Positions 1-8,472 of a stretch of DNA of 64,000 nucleotides are shown here, piece by piece. The position numbers were made by a program, and so were the translations under genes. The first letter of the stretch is position 1; each line of letters starts with the position of its first letter. The DNA comes from Streptomyces adelaidensis (GTDB lineage: Bacteria > Actinomycetota > Actinomycetes > Streptomycetales > Streptomycetaceae), in the NCBI RefSeq assembly GCF_016598475.1, contig NZ_JAEMUX010000015.1, positions 62,001-126,000 of the forward strand, read 5' to 3'. The notes under the pieces are model-generated. The model saw only the letters and a program-made list of their open reading frames with translations. It did no database searches and had not been told where the DNA came from.

Positions 1-482
1 CGGAGCGGCTGCTCGCGGACGAGGCCGACCTGGGGTTCGTCGAGGGGCCGACCGTCCCGGCCGGCCTCGACGCGGCCGTGATAGCCCACGACCACGTGAT
101 CGTCGTGACGGCCCCCAGTCACCCCTGGGCCCGCCGCCGCAAACCCCTGGACGCGGCGGAGCTGGCCGCGACCCCGCTGATCCTCCGCGAGAAGGGTTCC
201 GGCACCCGCCAGGTCCTGGAAGCGGCCCTCGGCACCCTGGCCCGCCCCCTCATCGAGCTCTCCTCCACCACGGCGGTCAAGTCCTCCGCGCTGAGCGGAG
301 CCGGCCCCGCCGTGCTCAGCGAACTCGCCCTCGGCGAGGAACTCTCCGCCCGCCGGCTGATCCGCATCCCGGTGGAGGGCGTACGCCTGCGCCGGGCCCT
401 GCGGGCCGTCTGGCCGACGGGGCACCGGCCGACGGGACCTGCGCGGGACCTGCTGGGGCTGACGCGGGCCCCCCTGGCCTGA
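1..482 (+). CDS. LysR-family transcriptional regulator, C-terminal part (5' truncated by window edge)
   Basis: The reading frame is already open at base 3 and ends at TGA 480-482, so only the C-terminal half of the effector-binding domain is present. The visible residues (LLADEADLGFVEG, VTAPSHPW, PLILREKGSGTRQVLE, then SSTTAVKSSALSGAGPAVLSE) follow the periplasmic-binding-protein fold of LysR regulators, whose N-terminal winged helix-turn-helix would lie upstream. A start codon inside the window would remove a conserved strand, so none is proposed. The target cannot be told from this fragment; the gene points towards the amine locus but is separated from it by a tandem repeat and runs convergent to it. 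Confidence 0.85.
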   Translation, partial: ERLLADEADLGFVEGPTVPAGLDAAVIAHDHVIVVTAPSHPWARRRKPLDAAELAATPLILREKGSGTRQVLEAALGTLARPLIELSSTTAVKSSALSGAGPAVLSELALGEELSARRLIRIPVEGVRLRRALRAVWPTGHRPTGPARDLLGLTRAPLA

Positions 483-504
483 CCTCGGCCCGGGGAGGCT
501 CTGG

Positions 505-567
505 AGCCGTCAGCCGTCAGCCGTCAGCCGTCAGCCGTCAGCCGTCAGCCGTCAGCCGTCAGCCGTC
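505..567. repeat. Tandem 7-bp repeat, nine copies of AGCCGTC
   Basis: Nine exact head-to-tail copies of AGCCGTC fill the gap between two convergent genes, ending just before the stop codon of the puuD-like gene at 573. The array is perfect, so it is probably young or slippage-prone, and its copy number may vary between strains. No protein is encoded. It lies where a bidirectional terminator would be expected, but the units do not form an obvious hairpin. Confidence 0.95.
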
Positions 568-572
568 AGTGA

Positions 573-1265
573 TCAGCGGGCGCGGGCGGCTGCGGCCCGC
601 GTGAGGGCCTGCATCACCCGGGTGTCCTCACCCATCTCGGGATGCCACTGCACACCCAACACCCAGGCCGGATCGGGGAGTTCGATCGCCTCGACCGTGC
701 CGTCCGCCGCGTACGCCGAGGCGTGCAGGCCCTCGCCGAGGCGGTCGACGGCCTGGTGGTGGTACGTCGGTACGGCGGTCTCCTCGGGGACGACGTCCCC
801 GTACCGGGTGCCCGGCACCGGCTTCACGCCGTGGCGGCCGAAGACGCCCACCTCGGTCACATGGCCGTCGAGGTGCTGGACCAGTGTGCCGCCGAGCGCG
901 ACGTTGAGGAGCTGCATGCCGCGGCAGATCCCGAGGAGGGGTGTGCCGGTGGCCAGTGCCGCCCGGATCAGGGCCAGCTCCCACGCGTCGCGCTGGGGCG
1001 CGGGCGGGCCGCAGCGGGGGGAGCGCTCGTCGCCGTACCGGGCGGGGTCGACGTCGGGGCCGCCGGCGATGACCAGCCCGTCGAGACGGGCGACGGCCTC
1101 CGCCGCGTACGACGGGTCGTCCGGCGGCAGCATCGCGGCGATGCCGCCCGCCGCCTGGACGAGCCGCGGATAGCCGATCGGCAGCAGTGCCGCCTCCAGC
1201 TCCCAGACACCCCAGCGGGCGCCGGACTCCAGATACGTACTCACACCGATCAGCGGCCTTGCCAC
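573..1265 (-). CDS. Class I glutamine-amidotransferase-like gamma-glutamyl hydrolase (PuuD/peptidase C26 type)
   Basis: A 230-residue cytoplasmic hydrolase of the peptidase C26 group, which removes glutamate from gamma-glutamylated amines or acids. The nucleophile is Cys114 in GICRGMQLLN and the rest of the triad is His208 and Glu210 in VQWHPE; GGPDVDPARYGDE near residue 70 is the family's N-terminal signature. The GTG start at 1265 is preceded by GGAAGGAG at good spacing, while the longer open frame upstream runs antisense-like through the permease gene and is rejected. It follows the permease on the same strand after 38 bases. In this locus it probably releases the oxidised product of the glutamine-synthetase-like enzyme, closing a gamma-glutamylation cycle; the exact substrate is inferred. 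Confidence 0.88.
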   Translation of the reverse strand: MARPLIGVSTYLESGARWGVWELEAALLPIGYPRLVQAAGGIAAMLPPDDPSYAAEAVARLDGLVIAGGPDVDPARYGDERSPRCGPPAPQRDAWELALIRAALATGTPLLGICRGMQLLNVALGGTLVQHLDGHVTEVGVFGRHGVKPVPGTRYGDVVPEETAVPTYHHQAVDRLGEGLHASAYAADGTVEAIELPDPAWVLGVQWHPEMGEDTRVMQALTRAAAARAR

Positions 1266-1303
1266 GCGTGCTCCTTCCAGCGGCGGGACGGATCGGGAAA
1301 TGT

Positions 1304-2749
1304 TCAGTCCCGTGACAACTCTGCCTCGGCCGCGGCCAGCGCGGCGAATTCCTCCTCCGGAGCCTTCGCCACCAGGTGCTTGCGGCTGTAGAGCCCGAAG
1401 TACGCCACCGCGACCGCGTACACACCGAGCGCGATGAACGCGGCCGTCACATCCACCAGGAAGGTCGCCACCAGCGCGGAGCAGGCCAGGACCAGCGCGA
1501 CCGAGGACGTCAGGACCCCGCCCGGCGTCCGGTACGGCCGCTCCAGACCCGGTTCGCGGCGGCGCAGGACGATGTGCGACAGGGACATCAGCGCGTAGCT
1601 GATCGTGGCGCCGAAGACGGCGATGTTGAGCAGGAGGGCGCCGTCCCCGGTGGCCGCCGCCAGGACGAAGCCGATGGTGCCCGGGACCAGCAGGCCCAGG
1701 TAGGGGGCCTTGCGGCTGCTGGTCAGCGACAGGACCCGGGGCAGGTAGCCGGCGCGGGAGAGCGCGAACAGCTGCCGGGAGCCCGCGTAGATCAGGGAGA
1801 AGAACGAGGCCACGAGGCCGGCCAGACCGGCGTAGTTCACGAACCGGCTGAGCGGGGTCGCCTTGCCGTCCGGCTGCAGTGCCTCGACGAGCGGGTTGCC
1901 CGCCTCCTGGATCGCGTTCGAGCCGCGCGCCCCGGTGGCGGCGAGGAAGGTGATCACGGCCAGCACCACGAGGACGCCCATCGACCAGCGGATGGCCTTC
2001 GGCAGCGTACGGGCCGGGTCCTTGGTCTCCTCGGCGGCCAGCGGCACGCCCTCGACGCCCAGGAAGAACCACATGCCGAACGGGAACGCCGCCCAGATGC
2101 CGAGCAGGCCCATGGGCAGCCACGAGTTCGAGCCGAAGGCGGCGGCGTCCACCGGGATGTCGTCGAGCGACGCCACGTCGAAGTCGGGCAGCGCGCCCAG
2201 GGCGAAGACGACGAGGGCGGCGACCGCGATACCGGTGACGACGAAGCTGACGATCAGCGCCTCGCCGACGCCCCACAGGTGGATACCGATGAAGAGCGCG
2301 AAGCAGAACAGGTAGACCGGCCAGCTCGATGTCAGGCCGAACAGACCCAACGACTCGACGTAGTCACCGATGAAGATCACGATGGCGGCCGGCGCGAGGA
2401 CGTACTCGATGAGGATCGCCGTACCGGTCAGGAAGCCGCCCCACGGGCCGAGCGCCCGGCGTGCGAAGCCGTAGCCGCCGCCCGCCGTGGGCAGGATCGC
2501 GGACAGCTCGGCGAGGGCGAAGACCATGCAGGCGTACATGGTGCCCATGAGGACCGTGGCGATGGCCAGGCCGCCGAAGCCGCCCTCCGCGAGGCCGAAG
2601 TTCCAGCCGGAGAAGTCGCCGGAGACGACGTAGGCGACACCGAGACCGGTGAGCAGCACCCAGCCGGCGCTGCCCCGGCGGAGAGCTCGGCGGTCCAGAT
2701 AGTCGTCGGGCTTGTCGGTGCTGCTCGTGCTGGTGGATTTCATGGACAT
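1304..2749 (-). CDS. Amino acid/ethanolamine permease (APC superfamily)
   Basis: A 481-residue integral membrane transporter with about twelve hydrophobic segments. The N-terminal GWVLLTGLGVAYVVSGDFSGWNFG and the LPTAGGGYGFARRALGPWGG segment are characteristic of APC transporters and resemble ethanolamine permeases (EAT family), which fits the neighbouring gamma-glutamylation genes. ATG at 2749 is favoured over the GTG five codons upstream because GGGAAG lies seven bases before it. It probably forms an operon with the downstream hydrolase. The substrate is inferred from context: ethanolamine is likeliest, but another small amine is possible. Confidence 0.85.
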   Translation of the reverse strand: MSMKSTSTSSTDKPDDYLDRRALRRGSAGWVLLTGLGVAYVVSGDFSGWNFGLAEGGFGGLAIATVLMGTMYACMVFALAELSAILPTAGGGYGFARRALGPWGGFLTGTAILIEYVLAPAAIVIFIGDYVESLGLFGLTSSWPVYLFCFALFIGIHLWGVGEALIVSFVVTGIAVAALVVFALGALPDFDVASLDDIPVDAAAFGSNSWLPMGLLGIWAAFPFGMWFFLGVEGVPLAAEETKDPARTLPKAIRWSMGVLVVLAVITFLAATGARGSNAIQEAGNPLVEALQPDGKATPLSRFVNYAGLAGLVASFFSLIYAGSRQLFALSRAGYLPRVLSLTSSRKAPYLGLLVPGTIGFVLAAATGDGALLLNIAVFGATISYALMSLSHIVLRRREPGLERPYRTPGGVLTSSVALVLACSALVATFLVDVTAAFIALGVYAVAVAYFGLYSRKHLVAKAPEEEFAALAAAEAELSRD

Positions 2750-2921
2750 GGCGCAACTTCCCACGCGGCGGACACGGACTCTTCCGGGCGCTGCGGGGTC
2801 GACAGGCCCTGACTCAATGGAATAGAGCCATACCTTTGTGGGGCTGGTGGCAGAAAAGCAATACCCCTGCGTTAAGCGTCCGTAAATCCCTGCTCGTCCG
2901 AGGTGGGAGGTCGGGGGCGGC

Positions 2922-3668
2922 TCAGCCCAGGAAGCCGCGCAGCAGGGCCGCCGTTCCCGAGCAGTGCTCGCGCATGATCTCCCGCGCCGCGTCGGCGTCC
3001 TCGTCGAGCACGGCCTCCACCAGGGCGGCGTGCTGCTGCTGGGAGTGTTCGAGGTTGCGCACCAGCAGCGGTATGCAGTCGAGCAGGTCGTTGACCGTCG
3101 CGCGGACGGCCGCGTACTGGGTGGTGAGCGTGGGGGAGCCGGACAGCTCGGCGAGGGTGAGGTGCAGCAGGGTGTCCAGGCGGCGGTACTCGGTGAGCGG
3201 CGCGTCGTGCGTGTGGGCCAGGGCCTCGCGCAGCCGGTCGGCCTGTTCGCCGGTCAGGCCGTGCGACGCGCACAGCCCGGCCGCGCCCACCTCCAGCACC
3301 TCGCGGAAACGCAGCGTGTCCTCGACGTCGACACCCTTCAGGCGGCGGCGCAGCTCGTCCTCGCCGGGGGCGTGGGCGCGCGGCAGGACGAACGTCCCGC
3401 CGTACCGCCCCCGTCGCGCCTCTATCAGCCCCTGGTCCTGCAGGACCTTCAGGACCTCGCGGAGGGTGACCCGGCTGATCCCGAGCCGGTCGGCCAGGTC
3501 GCGCTCGGCCGGCAGCCGCTCGCCGCTCGGCACCAGGCCGAGCCGGACGACCTGGAGCACCTGCTCCAGGGCCTCCTCGAAGCCGTTGCCCGCCCGCACC
3601 GGCCGCAGTACCGACGTCAGCCGGTCACCGGCCTCCGGTGTCCCTTGCCCCGCCCCCGTCTGCGACAT
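2922..3668 (-). CDS. GntR-family (FadR subfamily) transcriptional regulator
   Basis: A 248-residue DNA-binding regulator. The N-terminal winged helix (ERLPAERDLADRLGISRVTLREVLKVLQDQGLIEARRG) is GntR-like and the C-terminal helical FCD domain ([28 protein letters not shown]) would bind a small acid or amine through a metal. ATG 3668 is chosen because GGAAGGGGG lies upstream; a GTG seven codons earlier is less likely. The gene is divergent from the glutamine-synthetase-like gene and upstream of the permease, so it most likely controls both arms of the amine locus from the 84-base gap and the region before the permease. Confidence 0.88.
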   Translation of the reverse strand: MSQTGAGQGTPEAGDRLTSVLRPVRAGNGFEEALEQVLQVVRLGLVPSGERLPAERDLADRLGISRVTLREVLKVLQDQGLIEARRGRYGGTFVLPRAHAPGEDELRRRLKGVDVEDTLRFREVLEVGAAGLCASHGLTGEQADRLREALAHTHDAPLTEYRRLDTLLHLTLAELSGSPTLTTQYAAVRATVNDLLDCIPLLVRNLEHSQQQHAALVEAVLDEDADAAREIMREHCSGTAALLRGFLG

Positions 3669-3752
3669 GTGACCGAACCCCCTTCCCAACTAATGGTTAT
3701 GGGTAATACCTTATGGCTCCCGGATGGCCGAAAAGCCCAAGGAGGCTTTCCC
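3669..3752. promoter_or_regulatory. Divergent control region of the amine locus, with candidate GntR operator
   Basis: This 84-base gap separates the GntR regulator from the GlnA-like gene. It is relatively AT-rich and holds the imperfect dyad GGTTATGGGTAATACC at about 3698-3713, the kind of symmetry FadR-type regulators bind. A related string (CCATACCTTTGTGG, about 2828-2841) occurs upstream of the permease gene. AAGGAGG at 3739-3745 is the ribosome binding site for the GTG start at 3753. The operator assignment is inference. Confidence 0.4.
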
Positions 3753-5111
3753 GTGGCAGAACGCACACCCCCGCTCTCCGTCGAGGAACTGCACGCCCTC
3801 GTCGCGGGCGGTGAGATCGACACTGTCGTCCTGGCCTTCCCCGACATGCAAGGGCGCCTGCAGGGCAAGCGCTTCGCCGCGCGCTTCTTCCTCGACGAGG
3901 TGCTGGCCCACGGCACCGAGGGCTGCAACTACCTGCTCGCCGTCGACACCGAGATGAACACCGTCGACGGCTACGAGATGTCCTCCTGGGACCGGGGCTA
4001 CGGCGACTTCGCCATGCACCCCGACCTCAGCACCCTGCGCCGGGTGCCGTGGAACGAGGGTACGGCCATGCTCATCGCCGACCTGGCGTGGAACGACGGC
4101 TCACCCGTCGTCGCCGCGCCCCGTCAGATCCTGCGCCGCCAGCTGGAGCGGCTGGCCGAGCTGGGCTACACGGCCAACGTCGGCACCGAGCTGGAGTTCA
4201 TCGTCTTCAAGGACACCTTCGAGCAGGCCTGGGACCTGGGCTACAAGGGCCTCACCCCGGCCAACCAGTACAACATCGACTACTCCGTCCTCGGCACGGG
4301 CCGCATCGAGCCCCTGCTGCGCCGCATCCGCAACGAGATGGAGGGCGCCGGGCTGACCGTCGAGTCCGCCAAGGGCGAGTGCAACCCGGGGCAGCACGAG
4401 ATCGTGTTCAAGTACGACGACGCCCTGGTCACCTGCGACCAGCACGCCATCTACAAGACCGGCGCCAAGGAGATCGCCTCCCAGGAGGGCGTGTCGCTCA
4501 CCTTCATGGCGAAGTACAACGAGCGCGAGGGCAACTCCTGCCACATCCACCTCTCGCTCGCGGACGCCGACGGTGGCAACGTCATGGCCGACGGCCACGA
4601 CATGTCGCCGGTCATGCGGCACTTCCTCGCCGGACAGCTCACCGCGCTCCGTGACTTCTCGCTGCTCTACGCGCCCAACATCAACTCCTACAAGCGGTTC
4701 CAGCCGGGCTCCTTCGCGCCGACCGCCGTGGCCTGGGGCTACGACAACCGGACGTGTGCGCTGCGCGTCGTCGGGCACGGCCGCTCGATGCGCTTCGAGA
4801 ACCGGCTCCCCGGCGGGGACGTCAACCCGCACCTCGCCGTCGCCGGGCTGATCGCGGCCGGGCTGTACGGCATAGAGCAGAAGCTGGAGCTGCCGGAGGT
4901 GTGTACGGGGAACGCCTACTCGGCCGGGTACGCACAGGTGCCGACGACCCTGCGCGAGGCAGCCGAGCTGTGGGAGAACAGCCCGATCGCCAAGGCCGCC
5001 TTCGGCGACGAGGTCGTCGCGCACTACCGCAACATGGCCCGCGTCGAGCTGGCCGCCTTCGACGCCGCCGTGACCGACTGGGAGCTGCGCCGCTCCTTCG
5101 AACGCCTGTAG
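3753..5111 (+). CDS. glnA4: Glutamine-synthetase-like gamma-glutamyl-amine ligase (GlnA4-like)
   Basis: A 452-residue enzyme of the glutamine synthetase fold that would ligate glutamate to an amine using ATP. Metal and substrate motifs are visible: GTELEFIVF, SAKGECNPGQHEIVF, the HIHLSL strand, NSYKRFQPGSFAPTAVAWGYDNRT and FENRLPGGDVNPHL. True GlnA normally reads PGG(Y/F)EAP at the ammonium pocket; here the segment is replaced by FQPGSFAP, as in GlnA homologues that use amines. AAGGAGG precedes the GTG start. In S. coelicolor a homologue in the same setting acts on ethanolamine (my recollection). It leads an operon with an aldehyde dehydrogenase and an SDR, which suggests oxidation of the capped alcohol or aldehyde. 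The identity of the amine is inferred. Confidence 0.85.
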   Translation: MAERTPPLSVEELHALVAGGEIDTVVLAFPDMQGRLQGKRFAARFFLDEVLAHGTEGCNYLLAVDTEMNTVDGYEMSSWDRGYGDFAMHPDLSTLRRVPWNEGTAMLIADLAWNDGSPVVAAPRQILRRQLERLAELGYTANVGTELEFIVFKDTFEQAWDLGYKGLTPANQYNIDYSVLGTGRIEPLLRRIRNEMEGAGLTVESAKGECNPGQHEIVFKYDDALVTCDQHAIYKTGAKEIASQEGVSLTFMAKYNEREGNSCHIHLSLADADGGNVMADGHDMSPVMRHFLAGQLTALRDFSLLYAPNINSYKRFQPGSFAPTAVAWGYDNRTCALRVVGHGRSMRFENRLPGGDVNPHLAVAGLIAAGLYGIEQKLELPEVCTGNAYSAGYAQVPTTLREAAELWENSPIAKAAFGDEVVAHYRNMARVELAAFDAAVTDWELRRSFERL

Positions 5112-5136
5112 ACACCCGCACCGAGAGGCCCCTTTC

Positions 5137-6549
5137 TTGTCCGCACAGTCCGAGCAGGCCGAGCAGCCCCGGCGGTACGAGCCGCGGCTCCAGGTACTCA
5201 ACCCCGCCACCGAGGAGGTCATCGCCACCGTCCCGGCCGCCACCGCGGCGGACGTCGACGCGGCCGTCGCCCTGGCGACGAAGGTCCAGCGGCTGTGGGC
5301 CGCCATGGCCCCCGCCGACCGCGCCCGGCGACTGCGCGCCTTCGCCGTGACCGTGGACGAGCACCTCGAGGAGCTGGCCCGGCTGGAGGTCCGCGAGGCC
5401 GGCCACACCATCGGCAACGCCCGCTGGGAGGCGAGCAACGTCAGGGACCTGCTCGACTACGCGGCCGGCGGCGTCGAACGCCTCACCGGACGCCAGATCC
5501 CGGTCGCCGGCGGCCTCGACATCACCCTCCTCGAACCGCTCGGCGTCATCGGCGTGATCGCCCCCTGGAACTTCCCGATGCCCATCGCGGCCTGGGGCTT
5601 CGCCCCCGCGCTCGCGGCCGGCAACGCGGTGCTCCTCAAGCCCGCCGAGACCACCCCGCTCACCGCCCTCCGCCTCGCCGAACTCGCCCTGGAGGCGGGC
5701 CTGCCCGAGGGCCTCCTCCAGGTGCTGCCCGGCCACGGCCCGGTCACCGGCAACGCCCTCGTCGAGCACCCCGGCATCGCGAAGATCGTCTTCACCGGGT
5801 CAACAGCCGTGGGCAAACAGGTGTTGGCAAAGGGTTCGGCGCTGCTCAAGCGCATCACCCTCGAACTCGGCGGCAAGAGCCCCAACATCGTCTTCGCCGA
5901 CTCCGACCTCGAAGCCGCCGCCGCCGCGGCTCCCATGGCATTCCTCGACAACTCCGGCCAGGACTGCTGCGCCCGCACCCGCATCCTCGTCCAGCGCTCC
6001 GCCTACGACCGCTTCCTGGACCTCCTCGCCCCCGGCATCGAGTCCGTCCGCGTCGGCGACCCGGCCGACGAGAACACCCAGATGGGCCCGCTGATCTCCA
6101 GGGCCCAACTGGACCGCGTCCGCTCCTACGTCGACCCGGACGCGCCCGGCATCTGCGGCAAGGCCCCCGAGGGCCCCGGCTTCTGGTTCCCGCCGACCGT
6201 CCTCACCGGCGTCGAGGCCCACGCGCGTGTGGCCGCCGAGGAGGTCTTCGGACCGGTCGCCGTCGTCCTCCCCTTCGACGACGAGGCCGACGCGATCCGG
6301 CTCGCCAACGACACCCCCTACGGCCTCTCCGGCTCCATCTGGACCCGGGACGTCGGCCGCGCGCTGCGCGTCTCGCAGGCCGTCCGCGCGGGCAACCTGT
6401 CCGTCAACTCCCACTCCAGCGTCCGCTACTCGACCCCCTTCGGCGGCTACAAGCAGTCCGGTATCGGCCGCGAACTCGGCCCGGACGCTCTGACCGCCTT
6501 CACCGAGACCAAGAACGTCTTCATCAGCACGGAAGGCCCCGCACAGTGA
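5137..6549 (+). CDS. Aldehyde dehydrogenase family protein
   Basis: A 470-residue NAD(P)-dependent aldehyde dehydrogenase. Conserved landmarks are PWNFPMPIAAW (cofactor entry), VFTGSTAVGKQV (Rossmann loop), catalytic base Glu243 in LELGGKSPNI and nucleophile Cys277 in NSGQDCCAR. The unusual TTG start at 5137 is supported by GAGAGG upstream and by the family's usual N-terminus; no ATG fits. It begins 25 bases after the GlnA-like gene and overlaps the SDR gene by four bases, so all three are probably co-transcribed. Likely role: oxidising the gamma-glutamylated aldehyde to the acid before the PuuD-type hydrolase releases it. Confidence 0.9.
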   Translation: MSAQSEQAEQPRRYEPRLQVLNPATEEVIATVPAATAADVDAAVALATKVQRLWAAMAPADRARRLRAFAVTVDEHLEELARLEVREAGHTIGNARWEASNVRDLLDYAAGGVERLTGRQIPVAGGLDITLLEPLGVIGVIAPWNFPMPIAAWGFAPALAAGNAVLLKPAETTPLTALRLAELALEAGLPEGLLQVLPGHGPVTGNALVEHPGIAKIVFTGSTAVGKQVLAKGSALLKRITLELGGKSPNIVFADSDLEAAAAAAPMAFLDNSGQDCCARTRILVQRSAYDRFLDLLAPGIESVRVGDPADENTQMGPLISRAQLDRVRSYVDPDAPGICGKAPEGPGFWFPPTVLTGVEAHARVAAEEVFGPVAVVLPFDDEADAIRLANDTPYGLSGSIWTRDVGRALRVSQAVRAGNLSVNSHSSVRYSTPFGGYKQSGIGRELGPDALTAFTETKNVFISTEGPAQ

Positions 6550-7337
6550 CCGCATCCCCCGACGACAACATCTGCCGCCGACTGGCCGGCCGTACCGCCG
6601 TCATCACCGGTGCCGGCAGCGGCATCGGCCTCGCCGCCGCGCGCCGGCTCGCCTCCGAGGGCGCGCACGTAGTCTGCGCCGACGTCGACGAGGCACGCGG
6701 CAAGGCCGCCGCCGAGGAGGTCGACGGGCTCTTCGTGAAGGTCGACGTCACCGACCCCGAGCAGGTCGAGGCGCTCTTCAAGGCCGCGTACGACACCTAC
6801 GGCAGCGTCGACATCGCCTTCAACAACGCGGGCATCTCACCGCCCGACGACGACTCCATCCTGGAGACCGGCCTGGAGGCGTGGAAGCGCGTCCAGGAGG
6901 TCAACCTCACCTCCGTGTACCTGTGCTGCAAGGCCGCGATCCCCTACATGCGCCGCCAGGGCAAGGGCTCGATCATCAACACCGCGTCCTTCGTGGCCCG
7001 GATGGGCGCCGCGACCTCGCAGATCTCGTACACGGCCTCCAAGGGCGGTGTACTGGCCATGTCGCGGGAGCTGGGCGTGCAGTTCGCCCGCGAGGGCATC
7101 CGCGTCAACGCCCTCTGCCCCGGCCCGGTCAACACCCCCCTCCTCCAGGAACTGTTCGCGAAGGACCCGGAGCGGGCCGCGCGCCGGCTCGTGCACATCC
7201 CGGTCGGCCGGTTCGCGGAGGCCGAGGAGATCGCCGCGGCCGTCGCCTTCCTCGCCAGCGACGACTCGTCCTTCGTCAACGCCACCGACTTCCTGGTCGA
7301 CGGCGGCATCTCGGGCGCGTACGTCACCCCGCTCTAG
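6546..7337 (+). CDS. SDR-family oxidoreductase
   Basis: A 263-residue classical short-chain dehydrogenase/reductase. The cofactor motif TGAGSGIG lies at residues 21-28, NNAG follows strand 4, and the catalytic pair is Tyr162 and Lys166 in YTASKGG. The GTG start overlaps the preceding stop as GTGA, indicating translational coupling to the aldehyde dehydrogenase. In context it could oxidise the hydroxyl of a gamma-glutamylated alkanolamine to the aldehyde used by its neighbour. An Asp at the end of strand 2 (VVCADVDEA) suggests NAD preference. Substrate is inferred. Confidence 0.9.
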   Translation: MTASPDDNICRRLAGRTAVITGAGSGIGLAAARRLASEGAHVVCADVDEARGKAAAEEVDGLFVKVDVTDPEQVEALFKAAYDTYGSVDIAFNNAGISPPDDDSILETGLEAWKRVQEVNLTSVYLCCKAAIPYMRRQGKGSIINTASFVARMGAATSQISYTASKGGVLAMSRELGVQFAREGIRVNALCPGPVNTPLLQELFAKDPERAARRLVHIPVGRFAEAEEIAAAVAFLASDDSSFVNATDFLVDGGISGAYVTPL

Positions 7338-7346
7338 GTGTTCTGT

Positions 7347-7458
7347 CTCGGAGAACCGCGCTCGGAGAACCGCGCTCGGAGAACCGCGCTCGGAGAACCG
7401 CGCACGGAGAACCGCGCACGGAGAACCGCGCACGGAGAACCGCGCACGGAGAACCGCG
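7347..7458. repeat. Tandem 14-bp repeat, eight copies in two sequence variants
   Basis: Eight consecutive copies of a 14-base unit fill the gap after the SDR gene: four copies of CTCGGAGAACCGCG followed by four of CACGGAGAACCGCG, then a degenerate ninth copy to about 7472. The block structure (four plus four) suggests expansion of two variants. The unit length is not a multiple of three and no credible protein is read through it, so it is treated as a non-coding array. Confidence 0.95.
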
Positions 7459-7481
7459 CACAGAGAACACCGGCATCGAGA

Positions 7482-7509
7482 ACACCGGCACAGCCGGTGT
7501 GATTAGAGT
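7482..7509 (+). promoter_or_regulatory. Operator-like inverted repeat and leaderless promoter for the DUF2510 gene
   Basis: ACACCGGC and GCCGGTGT (7482-7489 and 7493-7500) form a perfect eight-base dyad around ACA. TAGAGT at 7504-7509 lies six bases before the ATG at 7516, the spacing expected for a leaderless transcript, and there is no good Shine-Dalgarno sequence. The dyad then covers the -35 region and would suit a repressor. It could instead be a terminator for the upstream operon, but no U-run follows. Confidence 0.4.
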
Positions 7510-7515
7510 GCCGGG

Positions 7516-8436
7516 ATGAGCAGTTCGCCGCCGCCCGGCTGGTACAGCGACCCGTCCTACCCGCTCACCGAACGCTGGTGGGACGGGACCGCGTGGACCG
7601 ACCACCGGCGCCAGCCGGAGCAGCTTCGGCAGCCCGTGGGCCCGCCGCGGCCGCCCACCCGCAAGGGGCCCGGGCGTACCAAGGTCGTCGTGCTGGCCGC
7701 CGCCGGGGCCGTCCTGGTCGCCGGGGCGGTCACGGGCGGCGTCCTCCTGCTCGGCGAGGACGGCGACGGCGGCCAGGAGACGCGCACGGCGACGGCATCC
7801 CCGACGACCGGCGCCGACGGGAGCGACAGCCCCTCCCCGTCGAAGTCCTCGTCCAAGCCCTCCGACGACGCGTCGACCGCCGTGGACGACCTCAACGGCA
7901 TCACCTTCCCGATCCTCGACGGCTGGATCGACGGCGACGGATCCGCCGAGGACGACGCCGTCCTGGTCACCGACGGCATCTACGACTGCCCCGGCGACGA
8001 CGGCCTCTGCCGAGCCGGCACGGTCGTCTCGCGGACCGTCACCGGCAGCGACGAGACCTCCCCGAAGGCCCTCGCCGAGAACGACATCGAGGACGCGGCG
8101 AACGACGCGTACGACCGCGACACGCTGGACCGGCGCCCGTACAACGGGATCACCGGCCACGAGGTCGTCGACTCCGGCTCGGTCGCCGTCGCCGGCCGCG
8201 CCGGGTACTTCGTGCGCTGGCGCGTGACCACCGGGGCGGGACCCGGCGGCTATGTCCAGTCCCTCGTCTTCCCGTCCAGCAGCGGCTCCGAGGCCCCCGT
8301 CCTCGTCCGGTTCGCCATCGACGCGGGCGACGACGGCCCCCCGGTCGGCGACATCGACACGATCGTCAAGGGCATCCGACCGGTGGGCGACGCCGGCACG
8401 GGCGGGGGAGTGGGCAGCAGCCTCGGCCCCTCGTGA
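7516..8436 (+). CDS. DUF2510-containing single-pass membrane protein
   Basis: A 306-residue protein. Residues 6-27 (PPGWYSDPSYPLTERWWDG) form the short DUF2510 motif common in actinobacterial membrane proteins. A basic proline-rich stretch leads to one membrane helix at about 55-77 (VVVLAAAGAVLVAGAVTGGVLLL). A Ser/Asp-rich linker and an extracytoplasmic domain of about 190 residues with two cysteines (DCPGDDGLC) follow. The cytoplasmic N-terminus and outside C-terminus are inferred from charge. The function is unknown; DUF2510 is usually an accessory sorting or interaction motif. Confidence 0.85.
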   Translation: MSSSPPPGWYSDPSYPLTERWWDGTAWTDHRRQPEQLRQPVGPPRPPTRKGPGRTKVVVLAAAGAVLVAGAVTGGVLLLGEDGDGGQETRTATASPTTGADGSDSPSPSKSSSKPSDDASTAVDDLNGITFPILDGWIDGDGSAEDDAVLVTDGIYDCPGDDGLCRAGTVVSRTVTGSDETSPKALAENDIEDAANDAYDRDTLDRRPYNGITGHEVVDSGSVAVAGRAGYFVRWRVTTGAGPGGYVQSLVFPSSSGSEAPVLVRFAIDAGDDGPPVGDIDTIVKGIRPVGDAGTGGGVGSSLGPS

Positions 8437-8472
8437 GCCCGAGGGGCCCGGCAACCACCGGGCCCTGTCGGC

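Noticed and set aside
573..2276. A 567-residue minus-strand frame covering the hydrolase and part of the permease gene
   Set aside because: Only its C-terminal 230 residues are protein-like; the upstream part is an Arg/Gly-rich shadow of the permease gene, and a GTG with a good ribosome binding site marks the true start.
7347..7472. CRISPR array
   Set aside because: The repeats are contiguous without spacers and no cas gene is present.
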